64,000 nt of DNA from Deltaproteobacteria bacterium (GTDB lineage Bacteria > Acidobacteriota > Thermoanaerobaculia > Multivoradales > JAHZIX01). The notes beneath the pieces were generated by a model. The model was not told the DNA's origin. It ran no database searches and saw nothing but the letters and a program-made list of their open reading frames with translations. The position numbers and the translations under genes are program-made. The stretch is from contig JAHZIX010000029.1 of the NCBI GenBank assembly GCA_022601195.1, positions 186,001-250,000 of the forward strand, in the 5' to 3' direction. Each line of letters opens with the position of its first letter. The stretch's first letter is position 1. Shown here one piece after another: positions 1-8,495 of the stretch.

Positions 1-2
1 CT

Positions 3-713
3 CCGGTCCGGGAGCACGTCCGTCAACATGGCATGCGGAACTCCAACACCATGGCCATTGCCCCGACAGCAACCATTTCGAATATCTCCGGTTGCTTTCC
101 CTGCATTGAGCCGATCTACAAGAATATCTATGTCAAGGCGAATATCAGTGGTGAGTTCACCATCGTCAATTCCTATCTTGTAGAAGATCTCAAGGCTCTG
201 GATTTGTGGAGCGATGAGATGCTGGATCGCATCAAGTATTTCGATGGCAACATCTCACGGATTCCTGAGATTCCGGACGAGCTCAAGGAGAAGTACCAGG
301 AAGCTTTCGAGATTGACTCAGTCTGGTGTTTGAAGATGACCGCGGCGCGTGGAAAGTGGATCGACCAGAGCCAATCCCACAATGTTTTTATCAAGGGAGT
401 TTCGGGGAGAAAGCTCTCCGAAACCTATATTGCTGCTTGGAAGATGGGGCTCAAGACTACTTATTACCTTCGTACCCTGGCAGCGACCCAAATCGAGAAA
501 TCGACCCTCGATGCTTCGAAATACGGCTTCACTCAGAAGCGGGAATATGAACCCATGGCTGCGAGTCCGTCCGCTGATTCACTGGCGGCCAACGGCGCGC
601 CACCCGTCCAGCCGCCGGCTGAGGTCAGAAACAATGGTGAGGCTTTGCGAGCTCCGACCGCCGAGCCCCAGTTGTGTCGTATCGACGATCCCGACTGTGA
701 GGCCTGCCAGTAG
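3..713 (+). CDS. nrdA: Ribonucleoside-diphosphate reductase alpha subunit, C-terminal part (5' truncated by window)
   Basis: The large subunit of class I ribonucleotide reductase reduces NDPs to dNDPs using a radical delivered by NrdB. The frame is open to the window edge, and the residues before the first Met (PVREHVRQHG) already match NrdA, so the gene starts outside the window. Visible family marks are the MAIAPTATISNI loop, PCIEPIYKNIYVK and SGEF segments, the adjacent Tyr pair in KTTYYLRTLAAT (radical-transfer tyrosines in the family), and a flexible tail ending CRIDDPDCEACQ. The tail holds the cysteine pair that re-reduces the active site. nrdB follows 144 bp downstream on the same strand. 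Identification is secure; any N-terminal ATP-cone cannot be seen. Confidence 0.95.
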   Translation, partial: PVREHVRQHGMRNSNTMAIAPTATISNISGCFPCIEPIYKNIYVKANISGEFTIVNSYLVEDLKALDLWSDEMLDRIKYFDGNISRIPEIPDELKEKYQEAFEIDSVWCLKMTAARGKWIDQSQSHNVFIKGVSGRKLSETYIAAWKMGLKTTYYLRTLAATQIEKSTLDASKYGFTQKREYEPMAASPSADSLAANGAPPVQPPAEVRNNGEALRAPTAEPQLCRIDDPDCEACQ

Positions 714-733
714 GTAAGTGGGGCGGGGGCTGA

Positions 734-756
734 GGGTTCAGGCTCGAGCTGAACCC
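734..756 (+). promoter_or_regulatory. Stem-loop between nrdA and nrdB
   Basis: A perfect 8-bp inverted repeat, GGGTTCAG and CTGAACCC, is separated by a 7-nt loop (GCTCGAG). It starts 20 nt after the nrdA stop and ends about 100 nt before nrdB. There is no T-run after it, so it is more likely an mRNA-processing/stability or partial attenuation element than a full terminator. Function is inferred. Confidence 0.45.
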
Positions 757-857
757 GGTCGTTTCGAGAAGTCTTCAGGTTTCAAAATCTAGGTTAGTTT
801 CAAGAATCGAAGTGACCCTTAGTCATTCTCAGCAGGCCCTTGGAGGGGTTGGAAGTC

Positions 858-1853
858 ATGGCCATCATCAATAGCTCGAAGACGGATCCAAATAAAATCT
901 TGCCGATGCAATATATGTGGGCGCGCCAGCACTATAAAGATGGCCTCTCCAACAACTGGACTCCGGAAGAAGTCTCCATGCAAAAAGACGTGGAGCAATG
1001 GAAATCCGATCGAGTGTTGAATGCGGACGAGCGGCGCCTGATTCTTTGGAATCTGGGCTTTTTTTCGACTGCCGAGTCTCTCACCGCCAACAACCTGGTG
1101 TTAGCGGTTTACAACCACGTCACCAATCCGGAGGCTCGCCAGTACCTCCTTCGGCAGGCCTTCGAAGAGGCCGTGCATACCGATACCTTTATCTACTGTT
1201 GCGACACTCTTGGGCTCGACCCGGATGAGATCTACAACATGTACCAGACGATTCCTTCCATCAAAGAGAAGGATGATTTCGTCGTCAATATCACCCAGAG
1301 TGTCTTCGACCCCCTTTTCACTACCAAAGGGACCGAAAACATCCAAAAGTTCGTTCGTGATCTGGTGGGTTTCTACGTCATCATGGAAGGCATTTTCTTC
1401 TATGCCGGTTTCGCCATGATGCTGGCCATGAAGCGGCAGAACAAGATGATTGGTATTGGCGAACAGTTCGAGTACATCATGCGTGATGAGAGTCTTCACC
1501 TGGCCTTCGGCTGCGACTTGATCGATACCATCAAGGTGGAGAACCCGGACATTTGGACCTCTGAGTTCAAAGACGAGTTGGTCGATCTGATTCGACAGTC
1601 GGTCGTCTTGGAGCAAGCCTACGCACACGATGCCTGTCCCAACGGCCTGTTGGGAATCAACGCCGAGCAGTTCAGCGAGTATGTTGAGCACATCGCCGAT
1701 CGCCGCCTCGACCGCATCGGGTTGCCGCGAATCTACAACCGCCAAAACCCTTTCCCGTGGATGTCTCAATCGACCGATTTGGCGAAGGAGAAGAACTTCT
1801 TCGAGACTCGGGTCACGGAGTACCGTATCGGTGCTTCTTTGACCTGGGACTGA
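858..1853 (+). CDS. nrdB: Ribonucleotide reductase beta subunit, class Ic-like (Phe at the radical-Tyr position)
   Basis: The radical-generating subunit partners NrdA just upstream. I chose ATG 858 because GGAGGGG at 842-848 is well spaced for it; the earlier in-frame TTG at 840 overlaps this Shine-Dalgarno. Dimetal ligands can be assigned as E73, E104, H107, E177, E211 and H214. The residue four after H107, where E. coli has the radical Tyr122, is Phe111, and the first ligand (Asp84 in E. coli) is Glu73. This is the pattern of the Chlamydia-type class Ic enzyme, which uses a Mn(IV)/Fe(III) cofactor rather than a tyrosyl radical. Length (331 aa) fits the family. That the protein is a class I beta subunit is certain; class Ic chemistry is inferred from the residues. 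Confidence 0.95.
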   Translation: MAIINSSKTDPNKILPMQYMWARQHYKDGLSNNWTPEEVSMQKDVEQWKSDRVLNADERRLILWNLGFFSTAESLTANNLVLAVYNHVTNPEARQYLLRQAFEEAVHTDTFIYCCDTLGLDPDEIYNMYQTIPSIKEKDDFVVNITQSVFDPLFTTKGTENIQKFVRDLVGFYVIMEGIFFYAGFAMMLAMKRQNKMIGIGEQFEYIMRDESLHLAFGCDLIDTIKVENPDIWTSEFKDELVDLIRQSVVLEQAYAHDACPNGLLGINAEQFSEYVEHIADRRLDRIGLPRIYNRQNPFPWMSQSTDLAKEKNFFETRVTEYRIGASLTWD

Positions 1854-2014
1854 CCAACAGCGGCGAGGCTCCCTTCAGGCCCCGCTTTTCCTAGCCAACG
1901 ACCGGGTACCTGTTACTGGCTGGTGGGGAATCGGAAAGACATTTCCAGCCGGCAGGAGGGTGAGCCGAGCTACCGCCGTTTCAAGCCTAGACTCAGTCCC
2001 AACCCTGTCGGTTC

Positions 2015-2043
2015 TTGAAAGCGGATGCCGGTTGCTCTAGACT
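2015..2043 (+). promoter_or_regulatory. Predicted sigma-70 promoter of the XRE regulator
   Basis: TTGAAA (2015-2020) and TAGACT (2038-2043) are exactly 17 nt apart. Transcription would begin near 2050, downstream of the first in-frame ATG (2025), which supports ATG 2073 as the start of the following gene. Prediction from sequence only. Confidence 0.5.
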
Positions 2044-2072
2044 ATCTATGGGCGAGACACGGGAGTGTTCTC

Positions 2073-2567
2073 ATGTTGCAATCCGATCAGCTCGGAATAG
2101 CCCTTCGGCTTCTCCGCACGACTCGAAATCTCAAACAACACCAAGTCGCCGGCTGCGCTGGAATTACCAGCTCCATGTTGAGTGGGTATGAAAACGGTCG
2201 CAAGGTCCCTACTCTGGCCAGCCTGGAGAAGATCCTCGAGGCGATGGGGTGTCGCTTACAGGATTTGGTAGCTGCCCTGGAAATGACCCGAAGGAAGAGC
2301 GGTGGAGTGGCTGACAGGGGCTCCGAACCCGGCGTTCTGGAGCGGGATCATCGGGGCCGCGAGCCTGCCCCTTCCTCGCCACCTCTCCCCTGGTCTCAAG
2401 AGGCCTTTCGGCCCGCCGGCTCTCGGGCTTTTGACCTGGACGCGATCCTCGGTCCGTCCCCCTGTCTCGCTCAGGAAGAGCAGGAGGCCTTCGAGGAGAT
2501 GTTGAGCGGTTACTATCGCTGGTTGAGATTTCTCCATCGCCACGGGGATGTGGCCCGGGGTTCCTAG
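2073..2567 (+). CDS. XRE-family helix-turn-helix transcriptional regulator
   Basis: The N-terminal ~65 residues form a Cro/C1-type HTH: a helix with RLLRTTRNLKQ, then the QVAGCAGITSSMLSGYENGR turn-recognition helix and the usual KVPTLASLEKILEAMG helices. The remaining ~100 residues are Pro/Ser/Glu-rich and then helical, and match nothing I recognise. ATG 2073 is preceded by GGGAG with a 7-8 nt spacer and by a predicted promoter at 2015-2043. It sits 250 bp upstream of the thioesterase/phosphopantetheinyl transferase pair, so control of that pair is possible but unproven. Confidence 0.85.
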   Translation: MLQSDQLGIALRLLRTTRNLKQHQVAGCAGITSSMLSGYENGRKVPTLASLEKILEAMGCRLQDLVAALEMTRRKSGGVADRGSEPGVLERDHRGREPAPSSPPLPWSQEAFRPAGSRAFDLDAILGPSPCLAQEEQEAFEEMLSGYYRWLRFLHRHGDVARGS

Positions 2568-2817
2568 GCCAATTGCCGCTGCTCAGGCCTTCACTGGGAT
2601 AGCTCTTTTGTTCCAGTAGGCCTCTACCTTCCGGCGTGAAGAAGGCTCCGATTCTCGTCTTGTGAAACGCCGACCCGGTGGGATGTCCCGAATCTCGTGG
2701 TGTTGGGCACCTTTATGGCGCAGGAAGCTGTGAACTGGCTAGCTGGCTGCTTAGCCGTGGTAGCTGAAGTAAACTTCCCAGGGCAACATCGACCTAGACT
2801 TTCATGAGGGGAACATA

Positions 2818-3606
2818 TTGAACCGTTCAGAACAGCAGAACCGCTGGATTGCCTACCGAAAACCCAACCCGCAAGCTCGGCTTCGGCTGTTCTGCTTTCA
2901 CTATGCAGGAGGGGCTGCCTCGGTGTTTCGGAGTTGGCAGAAGGAGGTCCCGGCCGAAATCGAGATCTGTCCGGTACAGCTGCCGGGGCGCGAGAGTCGC
3001 CTTCGTGAACCCAGATATGACCGTCTTGGACCGCTGATCAATGATCTCTCTAGCGCCTTGCTTCCGTTGATGGATCTACCCTTCGTCTTCTTTGGCCACA
3101 GCATGGGGTCTATCGTGTCCTTTGAGCTCGCCGTGAAGCTTCGAAACGAAGGGAAGAAAGGGCCTCTCGCGCTCCTGCTCTCCGGGCGTAGAGCACCGCA
3201 CCGGCCAGACCCTTTTCCGCCTCTGCACGCGTTGCCTGAGGAGGAGTTCAAACAAGAGCTCCGTCGTTTGAATGGCACTCCGGAGGAAGTTCTCAATCAC
3301 CCGGAGCTCATGGAGTTGTTGACGCCGGTACTCCGGGCTGATTTTGCCGTTTGTGAGACTTACGAGCACGCGCCAACCGAACCTCTCAGCATTCCGGTCG
3401 CCGCCTTTGGAGGTCACGGAGATGAAGAGGTTGCCACTGAGGACCTGGAAGGGTGGCAGCGTTATAGCACCGGTGGTTTCAAGGTCAGGATGTTTGAGGG
3501 GGATCATTTCTTCCTCAACGGGCCCTCGCGGAGTTCCCTGCTCTCGGCTGTCAGTGAAGAGTTGATGCATCATTATCGGAAATCCCTGAGCGCCCAGTCT
3601 CAATGA
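2818..3606 (+). CDS. Type II thioesterase (NRPS/PKS proofreading alpha/beta hydrolase)
   Basis: Type II thioesterases remove stalled or mis-primed acyl groups from carrier proteins of NRPS/PKS lines. The 262-aa protein has the family layout: FCFHYAGG near residue 30 (oxyanion side), the VQLPGRESR motif, the nucleophile Ser95 in GHSMGS, and a C-terminal His in EGDHFFL. The start is TTG 2818, with GAGGG at 2806-2810. Its stop overlaps the ATG of the phosphopantetheinyl transferase by 4 bp (ATGA), indicating translational coupling. Together they form a carrier-protein maintenance module, yet no synthetase or carrier protein lies in the window. Confidence 0.93.
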   Translation: MNRSEQQNRWIAYRKPNPQARLRLFCFHYAGGAASVFRSWQKEVPAEIEICPVQLPGRESRLREPRYDRLGPLINDLSSALLPLMDLPFVFFGHSMGSIVSFELAVKLRNEGKKGPLALLLSGRRAPHRPDPFPPLHALPEEEFKQELRRLNGTPEEVLNHPELMELLTPVLRADFAVCETYEHAPTEPLSIPVAAFGGHGDEEVATEDLEGWQRYSTGGFKVRMFEGDHFFLNGPSRSSLLSAVSEELMHHYRKSLSAQSQ

Positions 3607-4373
3607 GCCCGAATCGACTCGAAAAGGGCTCAGTAGGGGGGCGCCCTAGGCCCGGCGATGCGCCGGCCCCGGGGCTCGGAGAGGCCGAGATCCACATCTG
3701 GTCGGTTCCCTTGGACCTGCCTGCCGCGGAAGTGGCCTCCCTAGGAGAGTTATTGGATCCGGAGGAGATGAAGAGGGCTCTCCGGTTTCGATTCGACCGC
3801 CATCGAAGGCGCTTCATCGTAGGCCGAGGAACACTTCGCAAGATTTTGGGAGCCTACCTTGGGGAGGAGCCCAGAGATTTGGCTTTTGCCTACGGGCCGA
3901 AGGGCAAGCCATCCCTAGATGGCAGATTTGCCAGCTCTGGAATCTGTTTCAACCTGTCCCATTCCAGTGAGCTAGCTCTCTATGGGTTGACCCTGGGCGG
4001 AGATCTCGGAGTCGATGTCGAGTTTCGCCGGCCGATGCCCGATGCCGAGCAGATAGCAGAACGTTTCTTTTCTCAATCGGAAAAGGAAGCCCTGAGAGAG
4101 ATCCCCCAGGAAACCAAGTCAGAAGCGTTCTTCAATTGTTGGACGCGCAAAGAGGCCTACATCAAGGCGACTGGCGATGGCCTGTCAATGCCTTTGGATC
4201 GCTTTGATGTGACCCTGACTCCTGGAGAAGAAGCTCGCATGCTTCGTGCTGAGGGCAGCCGAGAAAAGGCAGAGAATTGGTCTATGTTTCATCTGGAACC
4301 GGCTGAGGGTTATGTGGCTGCCGTGGCCATTCCTGGGCATGGCTGGCGGTTGGTCCAACCACAGAGCGAATGA
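3603..4373 (+). CDS. 4'-phosphopantetheinyl transferase, Sfp/Gsp type
   Basis: Transfers phosphopantetheine from CoA to a conserved serine of carrier proteins. The 256-aa protein has the Sfp-type two-lobed length. The N-lobe shows RRRFIVGRGTLRKILG and FNLSHSSELAL; the C-lobe shows the Mg-binding GVDVEFRRP and the WTRKEAYIKATGDGL helix. It starts inside the thioesterase stop codon (ATGA overlap). The first ~25 residues (Gly/Pro-rich) look like a non-conserved extension. It ends 17 bp from the convergent hydrolase. Sfp-type rather than AcpS-type suggests secondary metabolism or a dual role. Confidence 0.93.
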   Translation: MSPNRLEKGSVGGRPRPGDAPAPGLGEAEIHIWSVPLDLPAAEVASLGELLDPEEMKRALRFRFDRHRRRFIVGRGTLRKILGAYLGEEPRDLAFAYGPKGKPSLDGRFASSGICFNLSHSSELALYGLTLGGDLGVDVEFRRPMPDAEQIAERFFSQSEKEALREIPQETKSEAFFNCWTRKEAYIKATGDGLSMPLDRFDVTLTPGEEARMLRAEGSREKAENWSMFHLEPAEGYVAAVAIPGHGWRLVQPQSE

Positions 4374-4390
4374 GTTCCCCAAGGGAAGGG

Positions 4391-5359
4391 TTAGTCCACA
4401 AGCTGATTTAGGAAGGCCCTGAATTCCTCGACGAACGCCTGGTGCTGATCGAGAAAGGGCCAGTGACCTGCATCCGGAATGGATTTCCAGGGAACTCCAG
4501 CTTCGTCAAGGAGGGCTCGCGAGCGGTCCCCAGTGCCATGGGGGTGTCCTAGGAGGTAGAGATGGGGGATGGCAAGGGCCCCGAGTCTTGGAGCTAGCTC
4601 TTCGCTGCGCGACAAGGCGACGAGATCTCTGCTGTTACGGTACAGCAGTCGCGGATCACAGAAACGCATGCTAGCGAAATAGGTGCGCAGGGCAGGTTGA
4701 GTAAGACCACCCTGGTAAACGGATGCGGTGAGTTCTTCGAAGCCTCTGGTGAGAAATTCATCGGCAGAATACTTGACGATCTTGCCGCTGAATCCACAGT
4801 CTGCCGAGGAGATGTTTCCCTCCACGTTGAGAAAGCCCTTGACCAGCTGTGGGCTGCGCTCGCAGAGCAAGAGGCCGATGACTCCACCCATGGAGTGACC
4901 AAGGATAATGACCGGTTCATGAGTGACTTCAGGCAACCATTGAGCCAGGAAATCTGCCTGTTCCTTGAGGCTCTGGGGAAGACTAGACCAAGGGCTCTTG
5001 CCGTAGCCAGGAAGGTCGGGGGCGATATGCCGGAGATGGCTCAGCCCTGGGTCCTGCATCAGACCTTCAAAGCCCAGTGCAGATTCGCCGAGGCCGTGAA
5101 TGTAGAGTACCGGCGGGCCGACCGGTGCAGATTCGACCAAGCGAAGATGAACTCGAGACTGGAACCGATGTTCGATCGTGGAACTCCCTGTTAGATCGTC
5201 GACCCACCCGTTTGGGGTTGGGTATCCTGAAGGCTCAAAAGGCGGCCTCTGCTGCCTCGGATTCTTCAATATTGCACGAAGGCTCCTATTTTTCCCAGGA
5301 GAATTTCCGTCTTTTTCCCAAGGCCGCTCCCCAAATGGGCTGAGAAGCCAGGGAATCAC
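4391..5359 (-). CDS. Alpha/beta-fold hydrolase
   Basis: A 322-aa serine hydrolase of unknown substrate. The core has LYIHGLGES (oxyanion loop), PDLPGYGKS, the nucleophile elbow ILGHSMGGV, and a C-terminal catalytic His in DAGHWPFLDQ. The first ~70 residues precede the fold and are probably partly non-coding: the GTG used here has no clear Shine-Dalgarno, and a later start is possible. No signal peptide or membrane segment is evident. It is convergent with the phosphopantetheinyl transferase gene. Epoxide hydrolase, esterase or C-C hydrolase activity cannot be told apart from sequence. Confidence 0.85.
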   Translation of the reverse strand: MIPWLLSPFGERPWEKDGNSPGKNRSLRAILKNPRQQRPPFEPSGYPTPNGWVDDLTGSSTIEHRFQSRVHLRLVESAPVGPPVLYIHGLGESALGFEGLMQDPGLSHLRHIAPDLPGYGKSPWSSLPQSLKEQADFLAQWLPEVTHEPVIILGHSMGGVIGLLLCERSPQLVKGFLNVEGNISSADCGFSGKIVKYSADEFLTRGFEELTASVYQGGLTQPALRTYFASMRFCDPRLLYRNSRDLVALSRSEELAPRLGALAIPHLYLLGHPHGTGDRSRALLDEAGVPWKSIPDAGHWPFLDQHQAFVEEFRAFLNQLVD

Positions 5360-5492
5360 CTAGTGTCTGCTGGCAGGAGGCAATGGCATGGATTTCGCTG
5401 GTCTAGAGGGTTGAAGTTCTTGGTTGGATGCCTTTTTCCATGGATGGACCTTTGATAGGCTGGCGCCGCTAAAATAAGCCTTTAGGTGATTG

Positions 5493-6101
5493 ATGCGACA
5501 GAACTCGGAAACAAGAAGAATGGGGACGGTGCTAGCGGGAGCACTATTTTTCTTGTTTGTGGGTCCGCCAGTTCAGGCTCAGGGGGTTCCTCTCGTCGAA
5601 GTGCCGGAACCCCTACCGGCATCGGAACAGCTGGTGGCTCCTGAAGAGCCTCTCTCCGACGACTCTGAGCTAGCTCCTCCCATCCCCCTCGATTCCGAAG
5701 AGCTCCCAGGTTCCTCAGAGCTGGAAGCGCAAGAGGAGGTGGAGACGAGCGTCTCCGCGGTGCGGGAGGCGGTCGACAGCTGGGTCCGAGCCTGGCAGAG
5801 TCGGAAGGCCCAGGCTTATTTTTCATGGTACTCACGAGAGTTTCGCCCTGCCCGTGGTCTGAGCCGGCAGGCCTGGGAGGCTCAGCGCCGAAAGCGGGTA
5901 TCGGAACCTGAGTTCATTGCAGTAGAGCTCCAGGAGGTTCAGGTCCGAGTTAGCAGCGACTCCGGTCGAGCTCGAGTCGAGTTTGTCCAGAAGTACCGCT
6001 CAAACCTCTACGAAGACGCGGTCCGGAAGGTACTCGACCTGCGGCGAGAAACCGGAGAATGGAAGATTTTCCAAGAGCAGGCCCTGCAACTGGATGGTTG
6101 A
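5493..6101 (+). CDS. Small secreted protein with C-terminal NTF2-like (Cds6/SnoaL-type) domain
   Basis: Residues ~9-30 form a signal peptide (MGTVLAGALFFLFVG, then VQAQG). An acidic, Pro/Ser/Glu-rich linker follows to about residue 85. The final ~110 residues resemble the NTF2-like domains found after L,D-transpeptidase or TPR modules: VREAVDSWVRAWQSRKAQAYFSWY, then FRPARGLSRQAWEAQR, ending with WKIFQEQAL. ATG 5493 directly follows an in-frame TTG (5490); either could be used. Probably periplasmic. Catalysis is not expected; a binding or cell-wall-associated role is a guess. Confidence 0.75.
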   Translation: MRQNSETRRMGTVLAGALFFLFVGPPVQAQGVPLVEVPEPLPASEQLVAPEEPLSDDSELAPPIPLDSEELPGSSELEAQEEVETSVSAVREAVDSWVRAWQSRKAQAYFSWYSREFRPARGLSRQAWEAQRRKRVSEPEFIAVELQEVQVRVSSDSGRARVEFVQKYRSNLYEDAVRKVLDLRRETGEWKIFQEQALQLDG

Positions 6102-6173
6102 TTCGAGAGGTTGAATCTGGCGAAAGGGCAGTGGTTCCCCTCCTGCCGGTGATCCGGTAGCATCTAGGGCACC

Positions 6174-7469
6174 ATGAAGGTCCATTTTTCCAACCTGGGG
6201 TGCAAACTGAACCAGGCTGAGCTAGAGAAGCTCGCCCGGGATTTCAACGCCGCGGGTCATCAAGTCGTCAGCTCCTTGGAGGTCGCAGATCTCCATGTCA
6301 TCAACAGTTGCACGGTCACCCACATTGCTGCGCGAAAATCTCGCAAAATCGCTCGACGCGGCCACAAACTCAACCCAGAGATGCGAAGTGTACTCACCGG
6401 CTGCTTCGCCAGCGAACGGCCCCAAGAGGCTGGGAGTGTGCCCGGAGTAGATCTAGTGGTCACCAACGACCAAAAGGATCATCTTTTGACCCTGGTTCAC
6501 GAGGCCTTCCCAGATCTGGAAAAGACCCGCCTCGATCACCGGGAGCCAAATTCGGATGCAGCGGAGGGCATCCCTGTGCCCTATGTTCCTCTGGAATTCG
6601 GCAATAGCCGCGCTCTGGTCAAGGTCGAAGATGGGTGCAATATGCGTTGCTCTTTCTGCATCATCCCCATGACCCGAGGGAGTCAGAAAAGTCGAGCCCT
6701 GGATGATTGCGTCGAAGAAGTGGAGGCTCTGGCTCAGGCTGGTCACCAAGAAGTGGTGATCACCGGTGTGCAGATCTCGGCCTATCGGTGGGAGGGCCAG
6801 CGTCTGGTCGACCTGGTGCGAGAGATCCTTGACCGAACCACGGTGCCCCGCCTGCGGTTGACCTCTATAGCTCCCTGGCAACTCGATGATCGACTCCTCG
6901 AGCTCTGGAAGGATCGGCGTTTGTGCCGCCATTTACACATATCTCTCCAAAGCGGCTGTACGGAAACGCTGGCTCGAATGCGCCGACCGTATTCCAGTGA
7001 CGGCTATGCCAAGGTGCTGGATCGAGTCAGACAGGCGATTCCCGGCGTGGCGATCACCACGGATGTCATCGTTGGCTTTCCCGGGGAGACTCAGGAAGAG
7101 TTCGACCATAGCCTTCGTTTCGTAGAGCGGATGGACTTCGCGAAGATTCACGTTTTCCCCTATTCTCAACGCCAAGGGACCTTGGCGGCGAGCCTGGAAG
7201 GGGCGGTCCCCCATCCGATCAAGCAGGAACGAGTCGCCTCGATGCTCGAGGTGGCGCGGCGGGCCGAAGAGAATTTTCTGACGCGGAATCTTGGCATCTG
7301 TGAAGATGTATTGTGGGAGGGGAAAAAACAGGGTCTTTGGCATGGCTTTACCGACAACTACGTCAGAGTGTTTGCTCGGCATGCCGGAGATTTGAGTCAT
7401 CGGTTGATTCCAACCCGCTTGGTGGCTTTGTCGGAGGGTGGAGTGGACGGGGATCTGCAGCTCAACTAG
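6174..7469 (+). CDS. mtaB: tRNA-t6A37 methylthiotransferase MtaB (radical SAM)
   Basis: Adds a methylthio group to t6A37 of tRNA. The 431-aa protein shows all three domains: an N-terminal UPF0004 domain beginning VHFSNLGCKLNQAE with cluster cysteines in NSCTVT and TGCFA; the radical SAM core with DGCNMRCSFC; and a C-terminal TRAM-like domain after residue ~370. The NLGCKLNQAE start is typical of MtaB/YqeV rather than MiaB or RimO. ATG 6174 lies 73 bp after the preceding gene. A GGCTCC/GGAGCC stem-loop follows the stop. Confidence 0.93.
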   Translation: MKVHFSNLGCKLNQAELEKLARDFNAAGHQVVSSLEVADLHVINSCTVTHIAARKSRKIARRGHKLNPEMRSVLTGCFASERPQEAGSVPGVDLVVTNDQKDHLLTLVHEAFPDLEKTRLDHREPNSDAAEGIPVPYVPLEFGNSRALVKVEDGCNMRCSFCIIPMTRGSQKSRALDDCVEEVEALAQAGHQEVVITGVQISAYRWEGQRLVDLVREILDRTTVPRLRLTSIAPWQLDDRLLELWKDRRLCRHLHISLQSGCTETLARMRRPYSSDGYAKVLDRVRQAIPGVAITTDVIVGFPGETQEEFDHSLRFVERMDFAKIHVFPYSQRQGTLAASLEGAVPHPIKQERVASMLEVARRAEENFLTRNLGICEDVLWEGKKQGLWHGFTDNYVRVFARHAGDLSHRLIPTRLVALSEGGVDGDLQLN

Positions 7470-7486
7470 ACGGTGAAACTCTCTCT

Positions 7487-7522
7487 GGCTCCGAGAGGAG
7501 CCCTTCGAAGGTGGCTTTTCTT
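7487..7522 (+). terminator. Possible terminator after mtaB
   Basis: A perfect 6-bp stem GGCTCC/GGAGCC with a GAGA tetraloop lies 18 nt after the mtaB stop, followed within 13 nt by a T-rich stretch (TTTTCTTT). The gap between stem and T-run makes it an imperfect intrinsic terminator. Confidence 0.35.
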
Positions 7523-7712
7523 TGCCTTCTGCCAGGGCCTTCTTCTTCTCCGGAGGGGGGACATTCACTGAGGCCTGCTAGTATCTCTTGTGAGAGGGTG
7601 GCTTCCTCTGGTCCGAGACCGGATTGTGCCGCCCGTAGCTAGGGCGAGTCTGGATCATTGAAAATTGGTGACAAAGGCGGAGGTTGAACCGCGTTTGGCG
7701 GAGGGCTGAGTT

Positions 7713-8273
7713 TTGGCCGAAGAATACCGCATCAAAGGTAGCTCCATCCGGGGTAAATTGGACTACATTCGAGAGTCCTTCGGGGAAGATGCAGAATTCG
7801 AGGTCAAGGAACTCTTGAGCAACCTCGGAGTTGTGCTCATACTGGAGTCCGATTGGTACGACCACCGGATCTACGAAAACCTGAATCAATTCCTGGCGCA
7901 GCGTTTTTTCAAGGGCGACATCTCCAAGTTAGTCGATGTCGGAATTTTCTCGGCGAACCGGGCTTTGAGCTCGACCTACCGTGCCTATCTCGAGAGAGGG
8001 GATTTTGTCCGATTCCTTCAGCGACTGGCATCTCTCCATAGTCGCTTCTTCAGTCATGGCGACATGGAGGTTCTGACGGCACCGGACGAGAAGTCTTGTC
8101 AGATCCACCTATCTGGAGCACCTAGTTACCCCAAAGCCGACATGCAGATTGCTGTGGGGTTCTACATCGGCGCTGGTCATGCCTTCGGCCTCGAGAAAAT
8201 TGAACATCAGGTGCAACACCGGTTTGGAGGCGTTCGCTTTCTACTCCAGTGGCAAGACCATCGGGTTCCCTAA
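7713..8273 (+). CDS. TIGR02265/DUF2378-like protein
   Basis: A 186-aa soluble protein with no signal peptide. Segments such as EYRIKGSSIRGKLDYIRE, FKGDISKLVDVGIFSANRALSSTYRAYLERGDF and a C-terminal half with IHLSGAPSYPK recall the Myxococcus paralogous family TIGR02265/DUF2378 and, more remotely, haem-NO-binding-like regulatory folds. I am not certain of the family. TTG 7713 is used, with GGAGGG at 7700-7705 (7-nt spacer). It is alone between mtaB and a convergent hairpin. The function is unknown. Confidence 0.75.
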   Translation: MAEEYRIKGSSIRGKLDYIRESFGEDAEFEVKELLSNLGVVLILESDWYDHRIYENLNQFLAQRFFKGDISKLVDVGIFSANRALSSTYRAYLERGDFVRFLQRLASLHSRFFSHGDMEVLTAPDEKSCQIHLSGAPSYPKADMQIAVGFYIGAGHAFGLEKIEHQVQHRFGGVRFLLQWQDHRVP

Positions 8274-8321
8274 GGTCTACCGGCCAGTTGAACTTCACCC
8301 ATTTGCAATAGTAAATATTAT

Positions 8322-8363
8322 AGGAGGCTCTGGAAAGTCGCTGTGCGCCTTTCCGAGCCTCCT
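8322..8363. terminator. Strong hairpin between convergent genes
   Basis: The arms are AGGAGGCTC+T+GGAAAG (8322-8336) and CTTTCC+GAGCCTCCT (8349-8363): 15 paired bases with one bulge and an 11-13 nt loop. It lies between the 3' ends of the TIGR02265-like gene and the minus-strand metalloprotease. No T-run follows on either strand, so it may act as a bidirectional transcript end or 3'-stability element. Confidence 0.45.
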
Positions 8364-8495
8364 GTCGGTCATCAGGCGGCCGGTTCAGTTCTTCCTCTGT
8401 GAAGGGGAAGGCTGACTCCTCGCGTTTCACCCCCTTGCTTGCTCGTCCCAAGGAAGGGGAGGCAAACAAGGCTTCCTGTTAACATTTCTCGAATA

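Noticed and set aside
1101..1769. Long minus-strand open frame inside nrdB (and similar long frames opposite sucA, NfeD, floA and others)
   Set aside because: They lie wholly within strongly conserved genes, have no ribosome sites and no recognisable family; they are by-products of GC-rich codon use.
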